Shown here: positions 26,195-35,592 of the stretch, one piece after another
Layout: the number at the start of each line of letters is the position of its first letter
Numbering within the stretch: position 1 is the first letter of the stretch
NCBI GenBank assembly: GCA_030433215.1
Contig: JAUIMC010000013.1
Span: 45,236 to 109,235 of the forward strand
Length of the DNA: 64,000 nt
Reading direction: 5' to 3'
Source of the DNA: Alphaproteobacteria bacterium
GTDB taxonomy: Bacteria > Pseudomonadota > Alphaproteobacteria > Caulobacterales > Parvularculaceae
Translations under genes and position numbers: made by a program
Notes under the pieces: generated by a model
What the model saw: only the letters and a program-made list of their open reading frames with translations
Database searches by the model: none
What the model was told of the DNA's origin: nothing

Positions 26195-27937
26195 GTGAGA
26201 AAAATTTTTGTTTTTCTGGCGGGCGCGCTTCTCCTCGGCTGCGGGGCGAAAGACGACGTCCGTGAAGCCCCCCGGGAGAGGACGTCTCTGGATCATCCCG
26301 TTGCGGCGGGCGTGGTTCCCGGCGGGGCGCTGACGCAGCGTTACATGCTTATCGGGGCGAAAGCCCGGCCGGATGAAGCCATGGAAGGCGTCTTCCAACC
26401 CCGCTCTGACGTGGCGCCCTGGCGATTTGAACTTCCGATCGACTGGGAAGCCGATCCGTTTGACGACAGAAACTGGCGATATCAGCTCCATGCCTTGCGC
26501 ATCATTGATCCGTTCATAAGAGGATATGAGAAGGAAAAAGACGCCGCTTATCTCGTCAGAGCCAAGGAGATCGCGCTCGACTGGATCGGCCGCTATCCAA
26601 AAGGCCCGCGCGGCGAATCCGCGCCTGCAACCGGCAGCATGGCCTGGCAGGATATGGGGACCGGATTGCGCGCGCTTCGCCTGTCTTATCTCTATGAGCG
26701 CATTCTCTCCGGCGAACTTCCGGCAACGCCGGAAGAAGCAGGCCGGATCGAAAGTAGCCTCGAAGAACATGCGGGCGTGCTTTCGCATCCGCTTTTCTTC
26801 AGTCCCGGCAATCATGGAATTTTCGTGGCGCATGGATTGATGGCGATCTGCCGGACCATTCCTGATCGCGCCGACTGCCCCGCTCGCCGCGCTTATGCCC
26901 GCGACCGCATGATCGAGGTTCTGGAAAATCAGTACACAGCCGATGGCGGGCATGTAGAGCATTCGCCGGGCTATCATTCTTTTGTTCTGTCGATGCTGGA
27001 GGATGTTCTTAATTCCGGTTGGTACCAGTTTGGCGCGGGCCAGCTCGAAGTGCTCAAAAGGGCGCAGGAGGGCAGGGGCTGGATGGCGGACGCAACAGGG
27101 CGTTATCCCAATATCGGCGATTCCGAACGGCGCGAGAATCCATGGGCGCAGGAGGCGTTCGGCGCGATTGACGGCTGTGAAACGGCGGATGCGCAAGGCT
27201 CGCTGCCGCCGCCCTGCTACGGGTTCAACTATCTTGAAGACACGGGCTACGCTGTCTTGCGCACGCCGCCCAATGCGCCCGAGGACGCGATGGCGTCTGT
27301 TTTCTTTACCTGCAACCGGTTTTCCGCAACCCATAAACACGCCGACGATCTTTCTTTCGAGTGGATGGATGGCGGCGTCTATATTCTCGTCGACGCGGGA
27401 AAATATGCGTATCACGGCGATGCGATGCGAGGGTATGTGCTGTCGCGTCCCGCCCACAATTCGGTGTTCTTTCCCGATGCGCCATACGCCGCCGGCGACT
27501 ATCAGGGCGCTTGTATCGACGAGGCTTCCTACGATGATGGCGTGCTACAGGTTTCCGGCGCCTTTCCGCTGTCGGACAACGCCATGCACCATCGTCGGCT
27601 CAGCTATGAACCGGGCGTAGCGCTTGCCGTGACCGACAAGATCGAACAGGGCTGGCGCAAGAAGCCTTTTGAAGTGCGCTGGCAGGTGGGCCCCGGCCTC
27701 TCGGTCGAAAGGCGAGGCGAAGACTGGCTGTTGGCGCGCGAACAGAAAATCATCGCGACGGCGCGCCTTGATGACGCTTGCGACTGGTCGGTGTTGAAAG
27801 GCGAGAACCGCGACCAGCCCAAGGCCGGCTGGTATTCGGAAACCTATAATGAAATCCGTCCCATCAACGTTTTGAGCGGCGCCTGCCCTGCTGGCGTGGA
27901 GACGTTGCAAAGCGTGTTTGCGCTGGCGGCGGAGTAA
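26195..27937 (+). CDS. Heparinase II/III family lipoprotein
   Basis: 580 aa. A lipoprotein signal (LAGALLLGC, Cys about 16) precedes an alpha/alpha barrel (about 60-330, with MAWQDMGTGLRALRL and FFSPGNHGIFVAHGL) and a beta-sheet domain beginning with FSATHKHADDLSFEWMDGG, the conserved heparinase II/III lyase segment carrying the catalytic His. Such enzymes cleave uronic-acid-containing polysaccharides by elimination. The start is GTG 26195. Its place right behind kdsD, and its lipid anchor, suggest it trims or recycles the cell's own acidic capsule rather than degrading a food polymer; that reading is inference. The substrate is unknown. Confidence 0.85.
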   Translation: MRKIFVFLAGALLLGCGAKDDVREAPRERTSLDHPVAAGVVPGGALTQRYMLIGAKARPDEAMEGVFQPRSDVAPWRFELPIDWEADPFDDRNWRYQLHALRIIDPFIRGYEKEKDAAYLVRAKEIALDWIGRYPKGPRGESAPATGSMAWQDMGTGLRALRLSYLYERILSGELPATPEEAGRIESSLEEHAGVLSHPLFFSPGNHGIFVAHGLMAICRTIPDRADCPARRAYARDRMIEVLENQYTADGGHVEHSPGYHSFVLSMLEDVLNSGWYQFGAGQLEVLKRAQEGRGWMADATGRYPNIGDSERRENPWAQEAFGAIDGCETADAQGSLPPPCYGFNYLEDTGYAVLRTPPNAPEDAMASVFFTCNRFSATHKHADDLSFEWMDGGVYILVDAGKYAYHGDAMRGYVLSRPAHNSVFFPDAPYAAGDYQGACIDEASYDDGVLQVSGAFPLSDNAMHHRRLSYEPGVALAVTDKIEQGWRKKPFEVRWQVGPGLSVERRGEDWLLAREQKIIATARLDDACDWSVLKGENRDQPKAGWYSETYNEIRPINVLSGACPAGVETLQSVFALAAE

Positions 27938-27967
27938 AGCGGACGCGCGCCGTTCGAAACCGCACGC

Positions 27968-29611
27968 TCAGGCCAGCACCGCTTCATAGCTTTTGCCGAT
28001 TGTCTGCGCGATATGCTCCCATCTGCGGTTGGCGCGCACCCACTGGCGGGCGGCCTCCGTCATGGAGCGGCGCTTGTCCGGATCGGCGAGAAGCATTTGC
28101 AGGGCTTTTCGCAAGGCGCCGGCATCGTCCGGGGGAACGATGAGACCGCGCCCGTCTTGCGCAAATTCCCGCAAGGGCGGCAGGTCCGACAAAATCATCG
28201 CCGCGCCGGCCGCCATGGCGTCGAGGGGCTTCAGCGGCGGCGTCAGGCGCGTCACCGGCGTGTCGGAGCGGACCAGCGGCGCGATGTCGATAAGGCCGTA
28301 ACTGGCTCTCGCCTCTTCCGGCGAAACGCGCCCAGCCCAGCATAGGCGGTCGGCGAGCCCGAGCGTGCGGGCTTGCGCCTCGAGGGGCCCGCGCGCCGAT
28401 CCGTCGCCGACCATCAGAATCTGGAAGGGCGTTTCTTTGAGGCCGGCCAAGGCGGCGAACAAGCCTTCGAGGCCCTCATAAGCGGTGATGCTGCCTACAA
28501 AGCCGATGACGGGATCGCCGTTAAGGCCCCAGCGTTTTTTGAGCTGCTGCAAGTCGGAAGGGTCGGTTTTGAAAGAGTCCGTATCGCAGCCATTAGGGAC
28601 CGCGACGATCTTGTTTTCGTCAATGCCCGCCTCGGCGAAATAGGCGGCGATAGCGTCGCCATTCACGAAAAGGCGGTCGGCCTGCCGCGCCGTTTCGATC
28701 TCAAGCCGGCGCTGCGCCTTGAAGCCAAGCGAGCCTTCATAAGATGGTTCAATGCTGATCCGCGTCACTTCCCAAAGGCCGCGCACTTCATAGATAAAGG
28801 GCAGTTTTGCGCGCCGCGCCGCCAGCGCCGCCGCACGGCCTGTCACGTGGTTGGATGCGGCATGCACAAGGGCGGGGCGGCTTTGTTCAAGATGCGCGTA
28901 TAAACGCGCCGCATAGGCGGCGACATAGGCCTCATAGCCATGCGAATCCGGTTCCACGGCGCCGATCCGGGCATAGCGGCAACCGTCCGGCGTTGAGACG
29001 GCGGCGCCCACGCCGCGAACGGCGCCGGCGACGTCCCATCCTTCACGGCCAAGGGCGCGGATCAGTTCGTGCGAGCGCCTTGTATAGCCGTTGATGACAT
29101 CAGCCTCGCAAGTGTGCAGCGCCATCGCGACTTTTCTCGGAGACGCAGGCGTCAGGGCCGGGGCGCCGGCTTCCGGCCAATCCGGACCGGCGGCGGCCAG
29201 TTTTTCAAGCTCGGCGGCGCGGTCGAGCGCGGCGGCGATTGTCGCAGACTTTGCGGCGGGCGGGGCTGCCTCGCTCATCTGTCCGGATAAAACGGCCCCT
29301 GCGATGTCGCGCAAAAAAGGCAGCGATTTTTCATCGGGCGTCATGGCGCGCAGCGGGTCATCCGGCAGGCCGCATTCAAGGCCCAGCACGACCTGGCGCC
29401 AGAGCTTCACCGCGCGGACTTCCCGAAAAAAACGCCAGAAGCGCTGCGGCGCAGCCATGATGGCGCGCGGCGAGGAGAGCGTTTCCGCGACAAGACTCGC
29501 GCCGCGCATGCGCAAGCTGTTGCGCAGGAAATCCACCTCCGCCCGCAACGCTTCGTTTTCGCGCCGAAGCGAATCGATGTCGTCGGATGGTTTCTTGTCT
29601 GAAGCTTGCAT
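27968..29611 (-). CDS. Glycosyltransferase family 4 protein with N-terminal coiled coil
   Basis: 547 aa. Residues 10-35 form a short coiled coil (DSLRRENEALRAEVDFLRNSL), residues 50-150 are a helical linker, and from about 160 a full GT-B fold follows, with TCEADVINGYTRRSHELIRAL, the donor lobe VIGFVGSITAYEGLEGLFAAL, and the nucleotide-sugar motif around PLDAMAAGAAMILSD. The head-plus-coiled-coil layout may tether it to a partner at the membrane. It faces the pyruvyltransferase-like gene across 286 bp of AT-rich sequence in which I see no gene. Substrate unknown; a capsule or O-chain role fits the context. Confidence 0.85.
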   Translation of the reverse strand: MQASDKKPSDDIDSLRRENEALRAEVDFLRNSLRMRGASLVAETLSSPRAIMAAPQRFWRFFREVRAVKLWRQVVLGLECGLPDDPLRAMTPDEKSLPFLRDIAGAVLSGQMSEAAPPAAKSATIAAALDRAAELEKLAAAGPDWPEAGAPALTPASPRKVAMALHTCEADVINGYTRRSHELIRALGREGWDVAGAVRGVGAAVSTPDGCRYARIGAVEPDSHGYEAYVAAYAARLYAHLEQSRPALVHAASNHVTGRAAALAARRAKLPFIYEVRGLWEVTRISIEPSYEGSLGFKAQRRLEIETARQADRLFVNGDAIAAYFAEAGIDENKIVAVPNGCDTDSFKTDPSDLQQLKKRWGLNGDPVIGFVGSITAYEGLEGLFAALAGLKETPFQILMVGDGSARGPLEAQARTLGLADRLCWAGRVSPEEARASYGLIDIAPLVRSDTPVTRLTPPLKPLDAMAAGAAMILSDLPPLREFAQDGRGLIVPPDDAGALRKALQMLLADPDKRRSMTEAARQWVRANRRWEHIAQTIGKSYEAVLA

Positions 29612-29897
29612 GGGCGCGCTGATCTCAGGGCTTTTTCGGGACTCTATAAGGCGTTTCGCTGAGACAAAACATCAAATTGAGTGAATCCTTCGAGGGGTTC
29701 GCCTGGCCGGACAAGAGGCGCGTCCTATGGGAAGGAGTCCCTCATTGTCGCCGTAAGCTCGGCACTCCCGCCATAAATCCCTCGCTTTCCGGCGCTGGCG
29801 TCATGCGCTTGATAGGGGCGCCGAAGCTGTGCGAGTAATGATAACTATCCTTATGGTGATAAAGCGCGATTTAGATTCAACCTGATTTAAAGCGATC

Positions 29898-31355
29898 ATG
29901 ACAGATACTGAAAATGAACGAGCGACAAGCCGGGCTGAGATCGGCAGCGCTTTGGTGCAGCTGGACAGCCTGTTGTCCGGGAACGCGCCCGCGCGCGAGG
30001 TTCTGGCCGCGCTTCGGCCTGTGTTGAATCAAAGCGCGCACCTGACGGAAGAAGAGCGCCGGGAGACGGCGGTGAAACTCCGGAACGTTGAGCCAAGATG
30101 CCGGATCTTATCAACGCTGAATCCCCTGGCGGACGCTTATTATGAACTCTCCGCGCATGAGGATTTTTTGCGGGTCGCGAAAAAAATCGGCGCCATCAGC
30201 CCCTGGCGCTATCAGCTGCTGAAAAAGATCATTGCAACGCATATCGCCCGCAACGATCTCGAAAGCGCCGCCTTTTACAGCCACTTATTGGCCTTGCTGA
30301 ACTTTACCGCAGCGATAGAGGGGGGCGATGCGGCCGGCGCGCCGGCGCAAGCCGCGTCCGCCAAGGCGCCAAGACAATGTTCTTCACCCCTTGAGGTAGT
30401 CGCCGCTCTTTCGGCGGGCGAACCTGCGGCTGCGGCTGAGCCGAAGCATCTGGCGATGTCGTCGGAATCCGATTTCTCGCTCTTGTGCTACGAGACTTAT
30501 GCGCCGGGCGCAGCGCTGAAAAATAATATTGGCGATGAGATTCAAAGCCTCGCGGCGAGCAATCTCGTCGGGCCGGTCCATTCGCTTGTGAACAGGGACA
30601 GGCTCGACAAAGCCGACATCGATAAGAAAATCATCATGAATGGCTGGTTCGCGCATTACGCTGGCGCGCCCGAGCCCGTCAAGCAGCTCGCTTACGCCTG
30701 GCCGCCGCATCCATCGCTGCGACCTTTGTTTGTCGCTTTTCATCTTGCCGACGCCGCGGCGCCGTTCCTGTTGAATCCCGCCGGGCTGCAATATTTGAAA
30801 GCCCACGAACCCATTGGCTGCCGCGACAGGCACACCGAACGCCTTTTGCAGCGCAATGGCGTCGACGCCTATTTTTCAGGATGTTTGACGCTGACCCTGC
30901 CGGAGCGCGCAGCCGATGGCCCGCGCGATTATGCGGCGCTTTGCGACCTTCCTTCCGACGTTGAGGCGGTCTTGTCCGGCGAGCTGGCGCGCGCCGGATT
31001 GAAGCCGGTGATCGTTCGCCATAACAGCGACGCCTTCCCAGCGGACGAAAAAGCGCGCTTCGCCGTCGCGCAGACCTATCTCGATTTTTATGCCGGGGCC
31101 CGGTTTGTCGTCACGAGCCGGCTGCATGCGGCGCTGCCTTGCCTTGCGATGAACACGCCTGTGCTGCTCGTGCGGGACGATCCGGACAACATCCGGTTTC
31201 AGGGGCTGATCGAGCTCGTGAACTTTGAAACGCCGTCGGCGATCATGGCGCAGCCTGAGCGGGTGCGTCAGTATGTTGACGATGTGCGCACCGATCACTT
31301 GCCGCTGCGAAAGGCCCTCATGGAAAAGGTCGCCGCCTTCCGTGAGGCGGGATAA
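29898..31355 (+). CDS. Polysaccharide pyruvyl transferase family protein with long N-terminal extension
   Basis: 485 aa. The C-terminal 290 residues carry the family pattern: KNNIGDEIQSLAAS, MNGWFAHYA, GCRDRHTERLLQRNGVDAYFSGCLTLTL and a VVTSRLHAALPCLAMNTPVLLV end, as in WcaK/CsaB-type ketal pyruvyltransferases. They add pyruvate ketals to sugars, making chains acidic. The first 190 residues are helical, unlike the family core, and end in an Ala/Pro-rich linker; they may be a scaffold or a second module. The ATG follows AT-rich DNA with a weak ribosome site. It is convergent with the oxygenase-like gene 32 bp away. Confidence 0.8.
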   Translation: MTDTENERATSRAEIGSALVQLDSLLSGNAPAREVLAALRPVLNQSAHLTEEERRETAVKLRNVEPRCRILSTLNPLADAYYELSAHEDFLRVAKKIGAISPWRYQLLKKIIATHIARNDLESAAFYSHLLALLNFTAAIEGGDAAGAPAQAASAKAPRQCSSPLEVVAALSAGEPAAAAEPKHLAMSSESDFSLLCYETYAPGAALKNNIGDEIQSLAASNLVGPVHSLVNRDRLDKADIDKKIIMNGWFAHYAGAPEPVKQLAYAWPPHPSLRPLFVAFHLADAAAPFLLNPAGLQYLKAHEPIGCRDRHTERLLQRNGVDAYFSGCLTLTLPERAADGPRDYAALCDLPSDVEAVLSGELARAGLKPVIVRHNSDAFPADEKARFAVAQTYLDFYAGARFVVTSRLHAALPCLAMNTPVLLVRDDPDNIRFQGLIELVNFETPSAIMAQPERVRQYVDDVRTDHLPLRKALMEKVAAFREAG

Positions 31356-31387
31356 CAGCGGCCCGGCCTTGAAAAGCGGCGCCGCTC

Positions 31388-32290
31388 TTATGCGGGCTCG
31401 CGGAGGACCCGGCCGCGCGGCGCGTTGATTTTGCAGGCCGCCTTTTCCGCGGCGATCCTTTCGGGGTTTTCGCCATACTCGATGAGCGGATATTTGAGCA
31501 GCTTGCGCTCAATGCAATCCTTGATGTCGGCAAAAGGCGCAACGTCTTTCCTGCGCGCCGTCACCCAATCATCAAACTCGCTGTCGCTCACATAAAACAT
31601 GACGATTACATGCCGGTCGATCGTGGTTGAAAATCCGTGATAAGAGTAAAAATGCGGCACAAAAATGCCCACGGAATTCGGCGTATATTTCGCGGGGTGG
31701 TGGGGGGTCAGGTCCTTATCGTATAGGACGGTTCCGTTATATTCCGCCTCCGCTTCCGTCGGCGGCGTCTCCGGAAAATAGAACACCATGGACATGAACT
31801 TCGCCGGAATATCGACGTGTATGTTCTGGAACCTGTTTTTCTCGATGAAAACAAACTCGTATTCATCGTAGTGGATGCGCAGCTGATTGATCAGATCGTC
31901 AGTCGCATTGAGGTAGAAATTTTCAACCAGCGCGCGTTTGATGTCGGCGTCCTCAAAAAGGTGCTGGATGTAGAGCGGTTCGGCGTCCTTGGTTTCGTTC
32001 AGGCGAAACCGCGTGTTGACATAATCGGGGTTGTCCTGAAGCCGCTCTTCCAGCTTTCCGCCGAACTTGTACTGCGTCATTTTCCGCAGGGCGGCGTCGT
32101 ACAATTCATCAGGAAAAACATTCTTGATGAACATGTGCCGATAGGGCTGCTCGCCCACAGGCGTATCGTGTATTCGCTCCAGGACGTGGTCTTTGTATTT
32201 GCGCAGCCGCCCTTCGCTGAAGGTCAGCTCCTTGGGGCCGGTGTGAACGAAGAATTTTTTGAGCGCCGACACGGCTGATTGAACAGTCAT
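31388..32290 (-). CDS. Candidate 2-oxoglutarate/Fe(II) dioxygenase-like protein
   Basis: 300 aa; not a family I recognise by name. The core reads NIHVDIPAKFMSMVFYFPE (H158 and D160), a 45-residue insert, then VPHFYSYHGFSTTIDRHVIVMFYVS (H218, R226). The order H-x-D ... H ... R with flanking beta strands is the metal- and 2-oxoglutarate-binding layout of prolyl-hydroxylase-like double-stranded beta helices. Residues 50-110 (PYRHMFIKNVFPDELYDAAL) look like the usual lid that precedes it. The start at 32290 is chosen over 32380 because AAGAGAG lies upstream. It follows the methyltransferase by 41 bp. It could hydroxylate a sugar, lipid or protein substrate; function is unproven. Confidence 0.55.
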   Translation of the reverse strand: MTVQSAVSALKKFFVHTGPKELTFSEGRLRKYKDHVLERIHDTPVGEQPYRHMFIKNVFPDELYDAALRKMTQYKFGGKLEERLQDNPDYVNTRFRLNETKDAEPLYIQHLFEDADIKRALVENFYLNATDDLINQLRIHYDEYEFVFIEKNRFQNIHVDIPAKFMSMVFYFPETPPTEAEAEYNGTVLYDKDLTPHHPAKYTPNSVGIFVPHFYSYHGFSTTIDRHVIVMFYVSDSEFDDWVTARRKDVAPFADIKDCIERKLLKYPLIEYGENPERIAAEKAACKINAPRGRVLREPA

Positions 32291-32331
32291 AACCACTCTC
32301 TTGCAGTTTTCAGCGTTACGTTCGGTAGATC

Positions 32332-33072
32332 CTATTTGCGTCTGGCGAAGATGGTTGCGTTCTCGGTTGGCCGCGACCATTCGCCTTTCTCGACAATATC
32401 TTTGATCTTTCGCGCATAGGCGCGCGCCTCGTCTTCGGTGCTGACGTCCAGTGAATCGAGATAGGCCGGTTCCGGGTCGCTGCTTTGATAGACGATTTCG
32501 CAGCCCAGTGCTTTCAGCACGGAGGAAACCATCGGAGAGGTGACGTAATACACTTCTTCAAGGATATATTTGATGTAATCGGGTTCGTAGCCGAATTCTT
32601 CGAGATAGGCCTTGATGAAGCGCGGCGGCAGGAAGGGCGGCCAAGGCTTGTCGCAATGTCCGTCATAGCAATTGCGCGCATCCTGGGTTAGCAGGAAGAT
32701 CGTTCCGCCGGGCTTGGTGACCCGAACGATCTCGCGCAGTGAACTCCACAGATCGCTGACATGTTCGAGGACGAACCAGGAGTAAACGCCGCCGAAATAC
32801 TTGGCGTTATACGGCAATATATCGCCTTCATAGAGACGAAAGAATTCGGCCAGGCGGTCATTGGCGAGTTCTGCAATGCGCCGGTGAAATTCCTTCTCGC
32901 GAGTTGCGCAGGTTTCGACGCCGAAGCACGCCATATTGCCGTTATGGGCGTCGATCAGGAATTGACCGGCGCCGGCGCCGTAATCGAGCAAGGGGCCGGA
33001 TGGCGGCGCGCCAAAATGCTGTTTGTGAATTTTGACGTAATTTTCAAAACGGTTTGGCTTTTTTGCCGTCAT
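32332..33072 (-). CDS. Class I SAM-dependent methyltransferase
   Basis: 246 aa. The SAM-binding glycine loop LLDYGAGAGQFLIDA (about 24-38) is followed by VETCATREKEF and the second-strand FVLEHVSDLWSSLREIVRVTKPGG, the Methyltransf_11/23 pattern. The C-terminal half is longer and specific (CYDGHCDKPWPPFLPPRF). It probably methylates a sugar residue in the polysaccharide made by this region. It is the first gene of a two-gene minus-strand unit with the oxygenase-like protein. The 312 bp upstream separate it from the divergent double glycosyltransferase. Confidence 0.82.
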   Translation of the reverse strand: MTAKKPNRFENYVKIHKQHFGAPPSGPLLDYGAGAGQFLIDAHNGNMACFGVETCATREKEFHRRIAELANDRLAEFFRLYEGDILPYNAKYFGGVYSWFVLEHVSDLWSSLREIVRVTKPGGTIFLLTQDARNCYDGHCDKPWPPFLPPRFIKAYLEEFGYEPDYIKYILEEVYYVTSPMVSSVLKALGCEIVYQSSDPEPAYLDSLDVSTEDEARAYARKIKDIVEKGEWSRPTENATIFARRK

Positions 33073-33384
33073 TACTGCGCTCGCTTGTTGGGCTGTCGGG
33101 CGTATTCTTAGCCGCTATGGCGCCGCTTTGCCAGCGCCGGGCGGGGCTGGGAGGCGGGCGGGATTTCGCGAGGCGGCCTTCTGGATTCTGCGACAAACTG
33201 TCGTCTGATTCGGCGGCTGCGTACGGCGCGCGACGGAATTCGTCAGCGCCGCCGCCACTCGCCAGCGGGCCTGGCGCATGGCTTTTCGCGCCGGATATCT
33301 TCTGCTAACACGCTTGTTGCTTCGGTCCGCTTATCAGGGGCGGGGTTTCGCCAAGAACAACTTCGCAAGTTCGAGATTTTTCGC
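33073..33384. other. Divergent intergenic region without a visible gene
   Basis: 312 bp between the minus-strand methyltransferase and the plus-strand double glycosyltransferase. I see no coding frame, RNA gene or repeat. It must carry promoters for both directions; nothing in it is convincing enough to mark. Confidence 0.5.
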
Positions 33385-35592
33385 ATGGCCGACACGCCTA
33401 CGCGCCGCCGAGATATTTGCGTTTTCGCCGATGTCTCGATGAATTTGATCGACGGATCAAGCATTTGGCTGCAAAGCGTGACGCTTGCGCTTGCGGCGAT
33501 GCCTGACGTCCAAGTGCATCTTCTATTGCGCGAATCAGTCACCCGCGACCTGCTGCTGGATCCGCTGCGCGGCCATGACAACATCAATATCATTGAACCG
33601 GAAAGCGACGCCGACGAAGCGGGCGAGGGCGGATCGGCGCCTGTGCGGCTTGATCCGGAAAAATTCATCAGCATGGTCGAGGCGCTGAACGAGCGCCATC
33701 CGTTTGTCGGCGTTCTGGTGCGCGGGAACAGCTATTCCGAAGCGCTGGCCGATCATGAATCGCTGTCGAAAATTCTATGGGCTTATCTTCTCGACCGGCC
33801 CCCGCTCGTCGCTGACATTGACGACGCGCCTTACGTCAATATCTGTAAGCGCGCGCGTTTTCTGATCGCACAGTCAGAGCCTCAACGGGCATTGTTGGAA
33901 GCACGTATTCCCGAAGCGAACGGCAAGATCGTCGTTCTGCCGCCAATGCTTCCGGCAGGCGCGGAGGTTCCCGCAAAGGGACGGACCTTGAACGAAGCTG
34001 GCGATTTTGAGCTGGTCTATGCCGGCAAATATTCGCGGCTGTGGAATGTGGAAAGCTATTTTGATTTGCCCGCTGCGATGTCGGCGAAATCACGCAAGGC
34101 CAGCGTTGTCCTGATCGGCGACAAAATTCACAAGGAAAAAAGAGACGCCGGTTTTCATGACCGCATTCTCGATAAGTTGCAGCACACCGAGGGCGTGACT
34201 TGGCTGAAAGGTCTTTCGCGCGAAGATACGTATAAACGCGCCGGCGAGGCGGATTTCGGCTTGTGCTGGCGTTCCGACAACATGAACGAATCAATCGAGG
34301 TGTCGACGAAGTTCCTCGAATTCGGCTCGCTTGGCCTGCCTGTGTTTTTGAATCGAACGCAGAATTATGAGCTCGCCCTGGGGAAGGACTATCCGTTTTT
34401 CGCCTCGACGGCGCAGGACATTTTCGACGCCCTTGAGCGCGTTCAGCGCGAGCCCGAGCTTTACAGCCTGGCTTCTCAGCGCTGTGTGGATTTTGCGCGG
34501 GGCTTCACGCTGGAGACCGCAACAGCGCGGTTGCGCCGGCTTCTCGAGCTGTCTCCGCCCGCCTATGCCGGCAAGAAAACCACGATCGCCATCGCCTCCC
34601 ATGATTTCAAGTTCATCACGTCGGTGCGGGCCCATCTTGAGCAGGACCCGTCGATCCATGTGATTATCGACACCTGGCAGGGGCACCGGTCTCATCGTCT
34701 TGCTCATTCCAAAAACGTGCTGGCGAAAGCAGATGTGATTTTCTGCGAATGGTGTTGCGGCAATGCGATCTGGTACAGCCAGAACAAACGCCCCAATCAG
34801 CGCCTTGTCATCAGGCTGCACCGGTTTGAATATTTCACCGATTATCCGAAAGAAGTGAACATAGACAAAGTCGATGCGGTGATCGTGGTCAGCGAGCATT
34901 TCAAGAAAGTCTTGATGCTGGAACTGGGCTGGCCGGCGAGCAAGATCGTTGTCGAGCCGCAATATGTCGATGCGCATTATCTTGACCGCGGAAAACATCC
35001 CCATGCCGACAAGACCCTGGGCTTCGTCGGCATCGTCTCGTTCAGCCACAAGCGCCTGGACCGGGCCGTGGACGTTCTCGAGCGTGTTTTGGAACGTCAC
35101 CCGGACTACAAATTGCGAGTGCGTTCGCGCATGCCGTGGGAGTTTCCCTGGGCCTGGGTAGGCGATCCGGTGGCGCGCCAAGCCTATCAAAAGCTTTTTG
35201 CGCGGATCCGCAAAGAAAAGAAGCTGCGCGATGCGGTGATTTTCGATAATGCCGGCGCGGATATGGGCGAATGGTACCGCAATGTGGGTTATATTCTGTC
35301 CACATCGGAATCCGAAGGTTGTCACACATCTGTTGCGGAGGGGATGGCGAGCGGCGCGATTCCCGTTCTGATCGACTGGGAAGGCGCGCGGACGGTGTAC
35401 CCCGATGAGTTCGTTCATGACAGCGTTGAAAAAATGGCGGCGGCGATTATCGATTACGCCGATGATGAGCAAAAACGCCGGAAAACACGCGATGAAATGC
35501 GGGTGGCGGGCGCCGGGGGGTTCGATATCGTGCGTACGATAAATCTTTACCGCTCTTATATCGACGGCGCCGAAGGGGGCCATCATGGATAA
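33385..35592 (+). CDS. Tandem double glycosyltransferase (two GT-B modules)
   Basis: 735 aa, about twice the usual GT4 length. Module one (about 1-390) has DFELVYAGKYSRLWNVESYFDL, the donor-site GLSREDTYKRAGEADFGLCWRS and a KFLEFGSLGLPVFLN end. Module two (about 395-735) has a TIAIASHDFKFITSVRAHLEQD opening, then LGFVGIVSFSHKRLDRAVDVLERV, and the SESEGCHTSVAEGMASGAIPVLID donor motif. Both modules look intact, so the protein may add two sugars in turn or pair a catalytic with a regulatory half. It overlaps the next gene by eight bases. The likely setting is chain assembly for the ABC exporter downstream. Confidence 0.82.
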   Translation: MADTPTRRRDICVFADVSMNLIDGSSIWLQSVTLALAAMPDVQVHLLLRESVTRDLLLDPLRGHDNINIIEPESDADEAGEGGSAPVRLDPEKFISMVEALNERHPFVGVLVRGNSYSEALADHESLSKILWAYLLDRPPLVADIDDAPYVNICKRARFLIAQSEPQRALLEARIPEANGKIVVLPPMLPAGAEVPAKGRTLNEAGDFELVYAGKYSRLWNVESYFDLPAAMSAKSRKASVVLIGDKIHKEKRDAGFHDRILDKLQHTEGVTWLKGLSREDTYKRAGEADFGLCWRSDNMNESIEVSTKFLEFGSLGLPVFLNRTQNYELALGKDYPFFASTAQDIFDALERVQREPELYSLASQRCVDFARGFTLETATARLRRLLELSPPAYAGKKTTIAIASHDFKFITSVRAHLEQDPSIHVIIDTWQGHRSHRLAHSKNVLAKADVIFCEWCCGNAIWYSQNKRPNQRLVIRLHRFEYFTDYPKEVNIDKVDAVIVVSEHFKKVLMLELGWPASKIVVEPQYVDAHYLDRGKHPHADKTLGFVGIVSFSHKRLDRAVDVLERVLERHPDYKLRVRSRMPWEFPWAWVGDPVARQAYQKLFARIRKEKKLRDAVIFDNAGADMGEWYRNVGYILSTSESEGCHTSVAEGMASGAIPVLIDWEGARTVYPDEFVHDSVEKMAAAIIDYADDEQKRRKTRDEMRVAGAGGFDIVRTINLYRSYIDGAEGGHHG

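Noticed and set aside
25160..27457. A 765-codon open frame on the minus strand opposite kdsD and the heparinase gene
   Set aside because: The translation is Arg/His/Gly-rich with no recognisable motif, and the plus strand carries two clear genes. Long antisense frames are common in GC-rich DNA.
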